Assembly (NCBI GenBank): GCA_041663205.1
Contig: JBAZQZ010000003.1
Span: forward strand, 1 to 64,000
DNA length: 64,000 bases
From: UM-FILTER-38-24 sp041663205
GTDB taxonomy: Bacteria; Patescibacteriota; Gracilibacteria; UBA1369; LOWO2-01-FULL-3
Direction of reading: 5' to 3'
Shown: positions 24,752 through 32,699 of the stretch, piece after piece
How positions within the stretch are numbered: the stretch's first letter is position 1
Layout: every line of letters starts with the position of its first letter
Position numbers and translations under genes: made by a program
The notes under the pieces: generated by a model
Told to the model about the DNA's origin: nothing
What the model saw: only the letters and a program-made list of their open reading frames with translations
Databases searched by the model: none

Positions 24752-25387
24752 TTATGGCTTTAATATCGGATCGAGGGCTTTTACTGCGAGGGAAAAAACT
24801 TCGTCGATTGTAGGTTCGCCGTCGATTTTTATTAATTTGTCGCTGTAGAGATTTATCGCCGGAAGTGTTTCTGTTTCGAAAGCGTTCAGTCTTGTCGCGA
24901 TTGCGTCCGCGTTGTCGTCGGCGCGGGTAGTCAACTCGCCGCCGCATGCGGAGCATTTTTGGTCTTTATAGTCAGCCGGATAGACGGCTTTACATTTTGC
25001 GCAGATTCTTCGGGTGGTTAGGCGGCGCAATGCTGTTTCTTTTTTGATGTCGATTAAAACGGCTTTGTAGGTTCTGTGGTGTTTTTCCAAAAGTGCGTTT
25101 AAGGAATTTGCCTGTTCGATTTTTCTTGGAATTCCGTCGAAAAGAATATTTGAATTCGGCGGTAAAGTTTTCAGAAAATTTTCGACGATTTCCATGACGA
25201 CTTCGTTTGAAACCAAATGTCCGGCGTTGATGATTTCTTTTACTTTTTTGCCGAGTTCAGAGTCTTCGCTTGAAAGTTTGCGAAGTTCTCCGCCGGTTTC
25301 AAACATTTTTAGTCCGTATTTTTCGGAAATTTGTTTTCCGAGTGTGCCTTTTCCCGCGCCCTGCATTCCAAAGAAAATTAAGTCCAT
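24752..25387 (-). CDS. adk: Adenylate kinase
   Basis: Adk interconverts ATP, ADP and AMP. The P-loop is in FFGMQGAGKGTLGKQ, the AMP site in FETGGELRKL and FDGIPRKIEQA, and the LID carries two CxxC pairs (CAKC and CSAC), indicating a zinc-binding LID as in Gram-positive enzymes. The ATG at 25387 (MDLIFFGM) is selected, as the upstream open frame is not conserved. The 211-aa length is normal. In many genomes adk directly follows secY, but here three genes intervene. Confidence 0.96.
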   Translation of the reverse strand: MDLIFFGMQGAGKGTLGKQISEKYGLKMFETGGELRKLSSEDSELGKKVKEIINAGHLVSNEVVMEIVENFLKTLPPNSNILFDGIPRKIEQANSLNALLEKHHRTYKAVLIDIKKETALRRLTTRRICAKCKAVYPADYKDQKCSACGGELTTRADDNADAIATRLNAFETETLPAINLYSDKLIKIDGEPTIDEVFSLAVKALDPILKP

Positions 25388-25418
25388 GATTAAAAAATTA
25401 AATAATATTTTGTTAGAG

Positions 25419-26024
25419 TCAATACGTTTGAATTCTTTTAATGATTGCTTCTGCCATAGAAAAAATATTGTTGATGTCTTTTTTTGAATATTTGTTGTCA
25501 ACTTCTTTTAGTCCATATGGATGAAGTCTGTTTCTAGCTATTCTTATTTTGTCGGATTTACGAAATAAATCATCTGTAAAAAGTCCACTTCTTTTGGCGG
25601 TGTTATTTAAATCTACAAAGTTTGTGTCATGGGAGAGTCTCTTTGCTTTAGTGGTTTTTTTTATTCCGCAAATTTGTTCGGTATCTGATATTTTGTGGAG
25701 TATTTTGCAGTCTGTATATTTTTTTTCTTTTTCCGTTACGTCTTCTTCTTTGATTTTATTTGATTTGATCAATTCATCTAATTTGTAGTGGATGAGACTT
25801 TCAACGATAGAGGCTGTAAGTACAATTATAGTTTTAAATGAGGAATATGTAACGGCTCCAGGTAGTTCATATTCTTCCTCTAATGAAAGTAAAAAAACAA
25901 TGTATTGCATATTTATAGCAATATTTTCTTTTAAGATTTCATTTTTTATGAAAGAGAACCTATTGTTTTTGAGGTACTCTACTTCTATAAATTTTACGGA
26001 GCTATGAAATTTATTTTTAGGCAT
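25419..26024 (-). CDS. HEPN-like protein, putative toxin of a two-gene module
   Basis: I do not recognise a named family. The 201-aa protein is mostly helical. It has a hydrophobic helix at 62-80 (FKTIIVLTASIVESLIHYKL) and, at 158-168, DKIRIARNRLH, in which Arg161 and His168 give an Rx6H spacing like the RNase motif of HEPN domains. An upstream 56-aa gene overlaps its start by 8 bp in the ATGCCTAA sequence. That coupling, plus its own promoter and its place as an insertion between adk and secY, suggests a toxin-antitoxin or defence pair. This function is inference. A plain HEPN-like domain of other use is possible. Confidence 0.55.
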   Translation of the reverse strand: MPKNKFHSSVKFIEVEYLKNNRFSFIKNEILKENIAINMQYIVFLLSLEEEYELPGAVTYSSFKTIIVLTASIVESLIHYKLDELIKSNKIKEEDVTEKEKKYTDCKILHKISDTEQICGIKKTTKAKRLSHDTNFVDLNNTAKRSGLFTDDLFRKSDKIRIARNRLHPYGLKEVDNKYSKKDINNIFSMAEAIIKRIQTY

Positions 26025-26187
26025 TTTTAAGAAGTTGACTCAATGACCCATAGCCTTTTTCTTTAAGGTAGCTCTCCAGTTGTTTGTCGCTACGAATGCC
26101 AAAATCTTTACCATACATTTTTTCTATGCTTCCCATCTGAGTGTTGCTCCTCTTTTGCTGGAATTGTCCTGTTTTTGTGCGAGCCAT
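26017..26187 (-). CDS. 56-aa protein, putative partner of the HEPN-like protein
   Basis: This small ORF begins MARTKTGQFQQKRSNTQMGS and ends LSQLLKNA before TAA. The N-terminal third is basic and probably disordered, and residues 20-56 look like a small helical domain (IEKMYGKDFGIRSDKQLESY). Its end overlaps the next start by 8 bp, so translation is likely coupled. A good promoter lies upstream. I cannot name the family. An antitoxin or regulator role is inferred from context only. Confidence 0.6.
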   Translation of the reverse strand: MARTKTGQFQQKRSNTQMGSIEKMYGKDFGIRSDKQLESYLKEKGYGSLSQLLKNA

Positions 26188-26213
26188 ATTGTTAGTAAGT
26201 TATTCCTGGTTTG

Positions 26214-26241
26214 ATTATATACTGAGTAATTTGAAATTCAA
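26214..26241 (-). promoter_or_regulatory. Promoter of the 56-aa/HEPN-like pair
   Basis: On the minus strand TTGAAT (26236-26241) and a perfect TATAAT (26214-26219) are 16 nt apart, about 27 nt before the 56-aa start. An AGGA element lies between the -10 box and the start codon. Confidence 0.7.
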
Positions 26242-26312
26242 AATTTTTATGAAAAAGATTATTTTTATAAGCAATATTGTTTAGGTTTTGAGGTAGGGGT
26301 TAGCAGTAGGGG

Positions 26313-26936
26313 TTAGCAGTGTCCGCCACTACATGGATTGTAAATGCGTCCGCCTTCGCTTTCTCCCCAACGGAGCTCTTCGTATGGTTTTTTGTCTTTG
26401 TTCCCACAGGTTAGTCTTCTCAGAACTCTTGAAATCCTGCGACTGAAATCTGCTATGGCTTGGTCACAATTACCTCTTGTTTGAGGAATTGCGAAACTGA
26501 AATCTTTTATGTCTGCAAGTTCTGACGGCTGTGCTATGAGCTTGACTTGTCCTTCTTTGCATTCAAATAAAGACGGAATTTTTTCTATTTTCGCACGGCC
26601 TTCTTCTCTAATTGCGCGACAGTCTTTGTTATTAAGATGATCCCATGCACACTCAAAATTTTCTTCAGTACTGCCCCATGGTCTGCTTACATGGTGTCCG
26701 TCAGTAATTCTTATTCCTTTGCCGCACTCCGGAATTTCTTGTTCTCCTAAAGCGATTGGGGTTTCTATGTTTGTTTGTTGTTCGTTGTTTCCAATGGTGG
26801 TTGTAGGGGTTGGGGGCTTTTTTTCAGGGGTGGTTTCTCCGGAAATGGTTGGTTGCGCTCTGTCACATCCAAGATTTGGTGAGGCAACTGCGAGCGTGAC
26901 TGCTAAAAATGCTTTTCCTAATGTGTTTAATGACAT
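26313..26936 (-). CDS. Predicted lipoprotein of unknown function
   Basis: The 207-aa protein starts with a short signal sequence (GKAFLAVTLAVAS) followed by the lipobox-like PNLGC, so Cys24 is the likely lipidated residue. A Pro/Thr/Glu linker covers about 30-60. The mature domain has at least six further Cys residues (for example ECG, FECAWDH, DCRAI, FECKEG, TCGNK, CSGGHC at the end), suggesting disulfides outside the membrane. No enzyme motif is recognised. Its first residues (NTLG) resemble those of the lipoprotein at 53099. It lies between secY and the HEPN-like pair. Short direct repeats (TAGGGGTTAGCAG twice) follow the stop. Confidence 0.65.
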   Translation of the reverse strand: MSLNTLGKAFLAVTLAVASPNLGCDRAQPTISGETTPEKKPPTPTTTIGNNEQQTNIETPIALGEQEIPECGKGIRITDGHHVSRPWGSTEENFECAWDHLNNKDCRAIREEGRAKIEKIPSLFECKEGQVKLIAQPSELADIKDFSFAIPQTRGNCDQAIADFSRRISRVLRRLTCGNKDKKPYEELRWGESEGGRIYNPCSGGHC

Positions 26937-27055
26937 GGTTTTATGATTTTAATTTTATAAAAGGAGGTCATTGTAATTGTGGAAATTTTATATGTAAAGA
27001 GCTTTTTAGGCCGGGGGGATATGAGTGGGAGGGGGAGTCACAGCTTCGCAGTGTG

Positions 27056-28354
27056 CTAGTAGAACTTCTTGTAATCGTGCATTACGAGTTGGGCGTTGAC
27101 TTGGCGGATTAATTCGAGGACGACGCCGACGATGATGATGATTCCTGAACCGGTCATGAGAAGAGGGATTGTGCCGATTCCGCTTGATTCGAAGAAGATT
27201 TGTGTGACCATCGGAAGGATTGCGATTATTCCAATGAAAGATGCTCCGAAGAATGTCATTTTGCTTGAGATGTCTGCGATATAGTCGCAAGTTTGTTTGC
27301 CGGGACGAATTCCGGGGACGTAGCCGCCTCTTTTTTGAATGTTTTCAGAGATTTCTTCAGGTTTGAATGTGATTGAAACGTAGAAATATGTGAATCCGAA
27401 GACCAGCAAGAAATATATCAAAAGATATGTCAGTGACCCGGGGAGCAACATGTCTTTCATGTAAGTTCCCACGTTTCTAAGCCACTCGGATTTTGCGCCC
27501 AGGAGGAATTGTGACATAAGTCCGGGGAAGCTGATGAGGGCTACCGCGAAGATGATAGGGATCATTCCGGCTTGATTGATTCTGATCGGAAGGAATGATT
27601 GATCGCTTTTTGCGCGAACTCCTCGGCCTGCGTAGGTGATCGGGATTTTTCGTTGGGCTTCATTTACCAAAACAACTATCGTTACAAGAAGTATTGTGAC
27701 GAGAACCATTGTGATAAAAGGGATAAGTTTTGATTCGTCTTCGCTTGCGAGGAAAAGGCCTCTGCCCACCATTTCAGGGATTCCCGCAACGATTCCGGCG
27801 AAGATAAGTACTGAGATTCCATTTCCGATTCCGCGCTCAGTGATTTGTTCTCCAAGCCAGACGAGAAGTACCGAACCTGCTGTGATTGTGAGCATTATCG
27901 GAAGTACTATCGACGGATCTGTGACGTTTGAGACTATCGGTGTTTGCGATTGTGAATTCAAAAGTAAAATCATTCCATATGATTGGAAAAATGCGAGAGG
28001 GAAGGTAAGCCAACGAGTGTATGCATTTAGCTTTCTTCTGCCTTGTTCGCCTTCTTTTGAAAGTGCTTCAAGTTTCGGAACGATTACAGTAAGGAGTTGA
28101 ATAATGATGGATGCGTTGATGTACGGAGAGATTCCCATCAAAATGATTGAGAAATTTTCCATGCTTCCTCCCGTGAGTAGGCTGAACATTTGCAGAAGTT
28201 CGTTTCGTGTGGTCATGGCGCTGATGGCTTCCATGCTGGCTCCCGGCACGGTGATATGGCCAAGAAATCTTGCCAATATCATGATTGCAATTGTGAAAAG
28301 GATTTTAGTTCTTAAATCCTTTGAGTTCCAAATTTGTTGTAGGTATGAGAACAT
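27056..28354 (-). CDS. secY: Protein translocase subunit SecY
   Basis: SecY forms the channel of the Sec translocon. The 432-aa product has about ten membrane helices. Signatures include PGASMEAI in the first periplasmic region, MGISPYINASIIIQLLTVI (plug and TM2 region), RWLTFPLAFFQSYGM, GIGNGISVLIFAGIVAGIP and NIQKRGGYVPGIRPGKQTCDYI, which is the hallmark C-terminal cytosolic loop. It follows rplO, as usual. Confidence 0.97.
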   Translation of the reverse strand: MFSYLQQIWNSKDLRTKILFTIAIMILARFLGHITVPGASMEAISAMTTRNELLQMFSLLTGGSMENFSIILMGISPYINASIIIQLLTVIVPKLEALSKEGEQGRRKLNAYTRWLTFPLAFFQSYGMILLLNSQSQTPIVSNVTDPSIVLPIMLTITAGSVLLVWLGEQITERGIGNGISVLIFAGIVAGIPEMVGRGLFLASEDESKLIPFITMVLVTILLVTIVVLVNEAQRKIPITYAGRGVRAKSDQSFLPIRINQAGMIPIIFAVALISFPGLMSQFLLGAKSEWLRNVGTYMKDMLLPGSLTYLLIYFLLVFGFTYFYVSITFKPEEISENIQKRGGYVPGIRPGKQTCDYIADISSKMTFFGASFIGIIAILPMVTQIFFESSGIGTIPLLMTGSGIIIIVGVVLELIRQVNAQLVMHDYKKFY

Positions 28355-28355
28355 T

Positions 28356-28814
28356 TTACTTTGGGAATTTTTCTGTTAATTCGACTTTTCCTTTTGCGTT
28401 TTCCACTTCAGTTATAGCACCTTTTGATGCTTTATTCACTACTATATTTAATTTTTTCTCGAGTTTGCCTTTACCTGAAAGAAGTTTTATTGGGTTTTCT
28501 TTTTTCGAAATCAATTGCTTCTCGATGAGGGCTTTTTCGTTTACTTCCGTTCCTTCTTCGAATACGTTCAGATCTCCGGTGAATATAACTCTAAACATTA
28601 CTTTGCATGGATTTTTGAATCCTTTCAATTTTGGCATTTTGCGAAGTAGGGGAGTTTGACCTCCTTCGTATCCCGGTTTTCTGCTTGATCCTGTGCGGGC
28701 TGTTTGTCCTTTTCCTCCTCTCGTGCAGTGTGTTCCGTGTCCGGATGCGTTTCCTCGACCGCGGGTTTTCCTTCTCTTCTTGCCCATTTTGCTTCTTAAA
28801 TCTTGTAGTGACAT
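28356..28814 (-). CDS. rplO: 50S ribosomal protein L15
   Basis: L15 (uL15) is a late-assembly 50S protein with a long basic N-terminal arm. Here this is KRRKTRGRGNASGHGTHCTRGGKGQ (hallmark GRG..SG.G...GRGHKGQ-like) followed by KPGYEGGQTPLLRKMPKLKGF. The 152-aa length is typical. The gene starts 3 bp after rpsE, with no room for rpmD between them. Confidence 0.95.
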   Translation of the reverse strand: MSLQDLRSKMGKKRRKTRGRGNASGHGTHCTRGGKGQTARTGSSRKPGYEGGQTPLLRKMPKLKGFKNPCKVMFRVIFTGDLNVFEEGTEVNEKALIEKQLISKKENPIKLLSGKGKLEKKLNIVVNKASKGAITEVENAKGKVELTEKFPK

Positions 28815-28817
28815 GGT

Positions 28818-29450
28818 TTATTGTTGTTTAGGTGTAGTTTGTTCTTTAGGTGCAACAGGCTTTGCTGGGCTTGGTGCGGTTTTTACTTGGTTAGCTGGTT
28901 GTTCTGCTTTGGGTTGAGCTTGCTTCGCAAGCGTGGCTCGCGTGTCGGCCACTTTTCTTGCGCGGCTATCCATTCCCGGAGTTGTGCGTAGAAGTTTCAA
29001 GGCTTCGAATGTGGCTTTTGTGTTGTTGATTTTGTTTGTTGTTCCGAGTGATTTTGTGTAGATGTCTTTTAAGCCCGCCAATTCAAGAAGTTTGCGGATT
29101 GTGTTTCCTGCGATGATACCGGTACCCGGCTTGGCTCTCATGAATTTGATGTGTGCCGATTTCAATTTTACTTCCACGTCATGAGGAATTGTTCCCTGGT
29201 CCATCAAAACTTGCAGTGTGTTTTTCTTTGCTTGTGAAATCGCTTTTTGGATTGCGCCCGTCACTTCGTTCGATTTGCCGATGCCTACTCCGACTTTTCC
29301 TTTTCTGTTCCCGATGACAACGGTTGCTCGAAATCTAAGTCTGCGTCCTCCTTTTACAACTTTTACGACACGGCTTATCTCTATGACTTGTTCATCATAT
29401 TCTTTTTGCTCTTTGTGGACTTCTCCTTTTGAATGCGGTCTTTTTGTCAT
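28818..29450 (-). CDS. rpsE: 30S ribosomal protein S5
   Basis: S5 (uS5) acts in decoding fidelity. The double-stranded-RNA-binding N-terminal domain shows RVVKVVKGGRRLRFRATVVIGNRKGKVGVGIGKSNEV, of which KVGVGIGKS is a hallmark, followed by TIPHDVEVK and a C-terminal domain with GTGIIAGNTIRKLLELAG. A Pro/Gln/Lys/Ala-rich tail of about 40 residues extends it to 210 aa (about 167 in E. coli). Confidence 0.96.
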   Translation of the reverse strand: MTKRPHSKGEVHKEQKEYDEQVIEISRVVKVVKGGRRLRFRATVVIGNRKGKVGVGIGKSNEVTGAIQKAISQAKKNTLQVLMDQGTIPHDVEVKLKSAHIKFMRAKPGTGIIAGNTIRKLLELAGLKDIYTKSLGTTNKINNTKATFEALKLLRTTPGMDSRARKVADTRATLAKQAQPKAEQPANQVKTAPSPAKPVAPKEQTTPKQQ

Positions 29451-29463
29451 GGCTGTATGTTAA

Positions 29464-29802
29464 TTAAAATTTTAATCCTGCTTCACGCGCACCATCCGCC
29501 AAAGATTTGATGCGGCCGTGATATTTGTAGCCGTTTCTGTCGAATGCTACTTCTGTAATATTTTTTTCAAGCGCTTTTTTTGCGATTTCAGTTCCGACGT
29601 TTTTTGCTTTTTCAACTTTGTTTGCTTTTGAATTGTCTTTGATGTCTGAGCTTGCCGCGACGACGTGTCCCGTTTTGTCATCGAAAAGTTGGACGTACGT
29701 GTATCTTACGCTTTTGAAAACAATCAACCTTGGTTTGTCGTTATTACGCATGTTTGCGCGTATTTTTGCGTGTCTTCTTGCTCTTAATGTTGGATTTTTC
29801 AT
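29464..29802 (-). CDS. rplR: 50S ribosomal protein L18
   Basis: L18 (uL18) helps bind 5S rRNA to the 50S subunit. Motifs are RARRHAKIRANMRNNDKPRLIVFKS, YVQLFDDKTGHVVAASS and FDRNGYKYHGRIKSLADGAREAGLKF, the last being the characteristic C-terminus. The 112-aa length is normal. It lies between rplF and rpsE as usual. Confidence 0.95.
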   Translation of the reverse strand: MKNPTLRARRHAKIRANMRNNDKPRLIVFKSVRYTYVQLFDDKTGHVVAASSDIKDNSKANKVEKAKNVGTEIAKKALEKNITEVAFDRNGYKYHGRIKSLADGAREAGLKF

Positions 29803-29819
29803 TGTGATTTAATTATATT

Positions 29820-30374
29820 TTATTTAGCCGCTGTCGCTGCCGCTTTTCCGGCTTTCTTTGGAACGTATTCTCCCAAGTATCTGATTCCTTTTCCTTTGTA
29901 TGGTTCAGGTTTCCTGAATGATCTGATTTTCGCCGCCACTTCTCCGACCACTTGATTGTCGATTCCTGATACAACTATTACGTTTTTTAATTCCGTGTCC
30001 ATTTTGAATTCAATTCCCTGCGGAGCTGTGTATTCCACCGGATGAGAGAAGCCGAGGGTCATGCTGATCTTATTTTTGTTTGGTTGCGCTCTGTATCCGA
30101 CTCCGATGATTTCAAGTTTTTTATCGAATCCTTTTGTTACCCCTTCGATCATATTCGCCAGGAGTTTTCTTGTCAGTCCGTGTAGAGCTCTTGTGGTTTT
30201 AAGGTCGTTGTTTCTTTTGACTACGATTTGGGTCTCCGTAATTTCGATATTCAGTTCTTTTGAAAACTCTCTTTTAAGTTCTCCTTTTGGACCTTTTACG
30301 GTTACGACATTGTCTTTTAATTCGACTTGCGCTCCTTTTGTGATTTCCACCGGTTTGTTTCCTATTCGTGACAT
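29820..30374 (-). CDS. rplF: 50S ribosomal protein L6
   Basis: L6 (uL6) binds near the factor-binding site. The sequence has MSRIGNKPVEITKGAQVELKDNVVTVKGPKGEL (hallmark SRIG..PI.IP), NMIEGVTKGFDKKLEIIGVGYRA and the C-terminal signature EPYKGKGIRYLGE. The 184-aa length fits. It lies in spc order after rpsH. Confidence 0.96.
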   Translation of the reverse strand: MSRIGNKPVEITKGAQVELKDNVVTVKGPKGELKREFSKELNIEITETQIVVKRNNDLKTTRALHGLTRKLLANMIEGVTKGFDKKLEIIGVGYRAQPNKNKISMTLGFSHPVEYTAPQGIEFKMDTELKNVIVVSGIDNQVVGEVAAKIRSFRKPEPYKGKGIRYLGEYVPKKAGKAAATAAK

Positions 30375-30386
30375 TGTTTTTTTAGG

Positions 30387-30770
30387 TTAGTATACTTCGC
30401 AGATTAGTTCTCCTCCCAACTTCTGTTTTCTTGCTTCAGATCCTGACATTAAACCTTTTGAAGTTGAAACTATTTGGATTCCGAGTCCGCTTTTGATTGA
30501 TTTTAGTTCGTCTGTTTTTGCATAAAGTCTTTGTCCCGGTTTCGAAATTCTTTTTAATGTCATCCCTATGCGTTCTTCTATAAGTTGTACTTCGATGATT
30601 TTCATTCCTTTTTCTTCTTGGATTTCGTATCCTTCAATGAATTTCTTGTCTTTTAAAATTCTCAAAATTCCTTCTTTTATTTTTGAGTACGATACGCTTA
30701 GCGTCTCGTGATGAGCGTTTAGAGCGTTTCTTATTCTAGTGAGCAAATCTGCGATTGGGTCTGTGTTCAT
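30387..30770 (-). CDS. rpsH: 30S ribosomal protein S8
   Basis: S8 (uS8) binds the central 16S domain and, in E. coli, represses the spc operon. It begins MNTDPIADLLTRIRNALNA, has KRISKPGQRLYAK and ends in GLGIQIVSTSKGLMSGSEARKQKLGGELICEVY, whose ISTSKGLMTDREAR-like run is a hallmark. The 127-aa length is normal. Confidence 0.96.
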   Translation of the reverse strand: MNTDPIADLLTRIRNALNAHHETLSVSYSKIKEGILRILKDKKFIEGYEIQEEKGMKIIEVQLIEERIGMTLKRISKPGQRLYAKTDELKSIKSGLGIQIVSTSKGLMSGSEARKQKLGGELICEVY

Positions 30771-30799
30771 TTTAATTTACTTATATTTTTACTTATATT

Positions 30800-31024
30800 T
30801 TACCAAGATGATTTTGTGACTCCCATTATTCTTCCGCTTCTGGCCAATTCTCTGAAGCAAATTCTGCAAGTTCCGAATTTCCTCATGTAACCTCTGGTTT
30901 TTCCGCACAGCTCGCATCTGTTGTATACTCTTGTCGGAAATGTTATTTTTACGCCTGCGGCTTTTTGCTTTGATGCCAGCGCTTTTCTTCCGTTACACTT
31001 ATTGATTAGGGACGTCTTTGCCAT
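30800..31024 (-). CDS. rpsN: 30S ribosomal protein S14, zinc-binding type
   Basis: S14 (uS14) acts in 30S head assembly. The 74-aa protein has four Cys in CELC and CRIC, separated by GKTRGYMRKFGT, the zinc ribbon of the short rpsN (type Z) form, and ends GVTKSSW as expected. It is about 13 aa longer at the N-terminus than the usual 61-aa form. Confidence 0.95.
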   Translation of the reverse strand: MAKTSLINKCNGRKALASKQKAAGVKITFPTRVYNRCELCGKTRGYMRKFGTCRICFRELARSGRIMGVTKSSW

Positions 31025-31030
31025 TGTTTA

Positions 31031-31591
31031 TTATTTAGTAGATGTTTTAAATGGAAATCCGAATGCTTTCAGTAATTCAAATCCGTGTTCGTTGTCTTTT
31101 GCGGTGGTGGCGATACATACTTCGAGTCCGTGTATTTTCATAACGTCATCAGGGCTTATTTCAGGGAAAACCATGTGCTCTTTAAATCCGACAGTGTAGT
31201 TTCCTTTCCCGTCGAACGCTTTCGGGGAAATTCCGCGGAAGTCTCTTACACGAGGGAAAGTGATGTTGATCAATTTGTTCAGGAAGTCGTACATTCTTTC
31301 TCCTCTTAATGTGACTTTTGTTCCGATGACTTCGCCTTTTCTTGTTTTGAAATTTGAAATGGCTTTTTTTGCTTTAGTCAAAACAGGTTTTTGTCCCGTG
31401 ATTTTCGTGAGAGTTTCGATTACATTTGAATAGTCTTTGTTGTGAGTTTTAATAAATGTTCCAAGTCCGACATTCAATGTGACTTTTACTATTTTCGGGA
31501 CCGCCATAACGTTTTTCAGCTTTAGCGTTTTCTTTAGCTCAGGCGCTATTTCGGTTTTAAATCTGGTTTTTAGGTCTACTGTTTTTGTCAT
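31031..31591 (-). CDS. rplE: 50S ribosomal protein L5
   Basis: L5 (uL5) holds 5S rRNA in the central protuberance. Motifs include NVMAVPKIVKVTLNVGLG, ITGQKPVLTKAKKAISNFKTRKGEVIGTKVTLRGERMYDFLNKLI (hallmark KVTLRG..MYEFLD.L) and FPRVRDFRGI. The 186-aa length is standard. It lies between rplX and rpsN. Confidence 0.96.
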   Translation of the reverse strand: MTKTVDLKTRFKTEIAPELKKTLKLKNVMAVPKIVKVTLNVGLGTFIKTHNKDYSNVIETLTKITGQKPVLTKAKKAISNFKTRKGEVIGTKVTLRGERMYDFLNKLINITFPRVRDFRGISPKAFDGKGNYTVGFKEHMVFPEISPDDVMKIHGLEVCIATTAKDNEHGFELLKAFGFPFKTSTK

Positions 31592-31593
31592 GA

Positions 31594-31914
31594 TTATTGA
31601 ATTGTTTTATCTATTGAATCTTTACATTTTTTGCAAATTCTTTGTTTTTTGCCGTTTTCCAGCTTCTTGAAGCCGACTCTTACCGTTTTTTCACAACTTG
31701 GGCAAATCACCATTACGTTTGACGCATCGATTGCCGCTTCGAATTTGATTCTTTCTCCGGCTTTTTGGGCGGTTTTTTTGATGTGTTTCGTTCTCATGTT
31801 TATTTTTTCCACAACCACTTTATTGTCTTTCGTGATAACACGCAGAACTTTTCCTTTCTTTCCTTTGTCCTTGCCCGAGATGACGACTATTTGATCGTTT
31901 GTTTTTACTTTCAT
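31594..31914 (-). CDS. rplX: 50S ribosomal protein L24
   Basis: L24 (uL24) begins 50S assembly. The KOW motif is in DQIVVISGKDKGKKGKVLRV. The C-terminal part carries CPSC and CKKC pairs in a zinc-ribbon arrangement, which is common outside gammaproteobacteria. The 106-aa length is normal. It lies between rplN and rplE. Confidence 0.95.
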   Translation of the reverse strand: MKVKTNDQIVVISGKDKGKKGKVLRVITKDNKVVVEKINMRTKHIKKTAQKAGERIKFEAAIDASNVMVICPSCEKTVRVGFKKLENGKKQRICKKCKDSIDKTIQ

Positions 31915-31916
31915 AT

Positions 31917-32285
31917 TTATAGTACTTCAGTTGCTAATGATATAATTTTTTGGAATCCTTTTTCGCGTAATTCTCTCGCTACCGGGCCGAAAAGACGTGT
32001 TCCTTTTGGCTGTCCTTCTTTATCGATTATAACTACTGCGTTGTCGTCGAATCTTATCGCTGAGCCGTCTTTTCTTTTGAATGCTTTCACTTGTCTGATA
32101 ATTACGGCTTTTTCCACTGATTTTTTCTTCACTATTCCTTTCGGATTCGCTTCTTTTATTGATACGACGATTGTATCTCCGACTCTTGCGTATCTTTTTC
32201 TTGTTCCTCCCAAGACCTTGATACACTCGGCGATTTTTGCTCCGGTATTGTCAGCCACTTTTAATTTTGTTTCCTGTTGAATCAT
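31917..32285 (-). CDS. rplN: 50S ribosomal protein L14
   Basis: L14 (uL14) is at the subunit interface. It begins MIQQETKLKVADNTGAKIAECIKVLGG, a family hallmark, and includes RYARVGDTIVVSIKEANP, KAVIIRQVKAFKRKDGS and FDDNAVVIID. The 122-aa length is standard. Its start overlaps the end of rpsQ by 4 bp. Confidence 0.96.
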   Translation of the reverse strand: MIQQETKLKVADNTGAKIAECIKVLGGTRKRYARVGDTIVVSIKEANPKGIVKKKSVEKAVIIRQVKAFKRKDGSAIRFDDNAVVIIDKEGQPKGTRLFGPVARELREKGFQKIISLATEVL

Positions 32286-32518
32286 TGTTGTTGTGGTTTA
32301 ACGATAGTCCATCTTTTTAGTTTGCTGAGCGGTTTTGTCTCAAAAATTTCCACTGTTTCTCCAATTTCAAACGCTTTGTTTTCAGGATTATCAACGTGGA
32401 ATTTTGCTGAAACTTTGAATCTTTTTTTATATTTCGAATGCGTTTTGTAATTGTCCACTTTTACGACAAGTGTTTTTTGCTGTTTTGTGCTTACTACTTG
32501 TCCTTTTTTATGCCTCAT
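32282..32518 (-). CDS. rpsQ: 30S ribosomal protein S17
   Basis: S17 (uS17) is an OB-fold primary binder of 16S rRNA. The 78-aa protein has KGQVVSTKQQKTLVVKVDNYKTHSKYKKRFKVSAKFHVDNPENK, which matches the family G.V.S..M.KT..V.V...H..Y.K. It overlaps rplN by 4 bp and rpmC by 11 bp. Confidence 0.94.
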   Translation of the reverse strand: MRHKKGQVVSTKQQKTLVVKVDNYKTHSKYKKRFKVSAKFHVDNPENKAFEIGETVEIFETKPLSKLKRWTIVKPQQQ

Positions 32519-32696
32519 TGTTTAGTACAGTTAGAATTTGTGCGATATATTTTTTTGATTTTTTGATCGAGTGTATGTTTTTTGCTTGATTGTTTTTTAC
32601 GTCGAATTTTCTTTCGATAAGCTCTTTTCTTGTTTCTTCAAGCTCTTTTTGAAGCCCTTTCTGATCCAATTTTTTTAATTCTTCTATTGTTCTCAT
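32508..32696 (-). CDS. rpmC: 50S ribosomal protein L29
   Basis: L29 (uL29) lies at the exit tunnel near the trigger-factor site. The 62-aa helical hairpin has IEELKKLDQKGLQKELEETRKELIERKFD and NIHSIKKSKKYIAQILTVLN, the normal family layout. It starts 3 bp after rplP and overlaps rpsQ. Confidence 0.93.
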   Translation of the reverse strand: MRTIEELKKLDQKGLQKELEETRKELIERKFDVKNNQAKNIHSIKKSKKYIAQILTVLNNEA

Positions 32697-32699
32697 TAT

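Noticed and set aside
26248..26283. Short plus-strand ORF MKKIIFISNIV
   Set aside because: Eleven residues, no ribosome-binding site and located in the promoter region of the HEPN-like pair.
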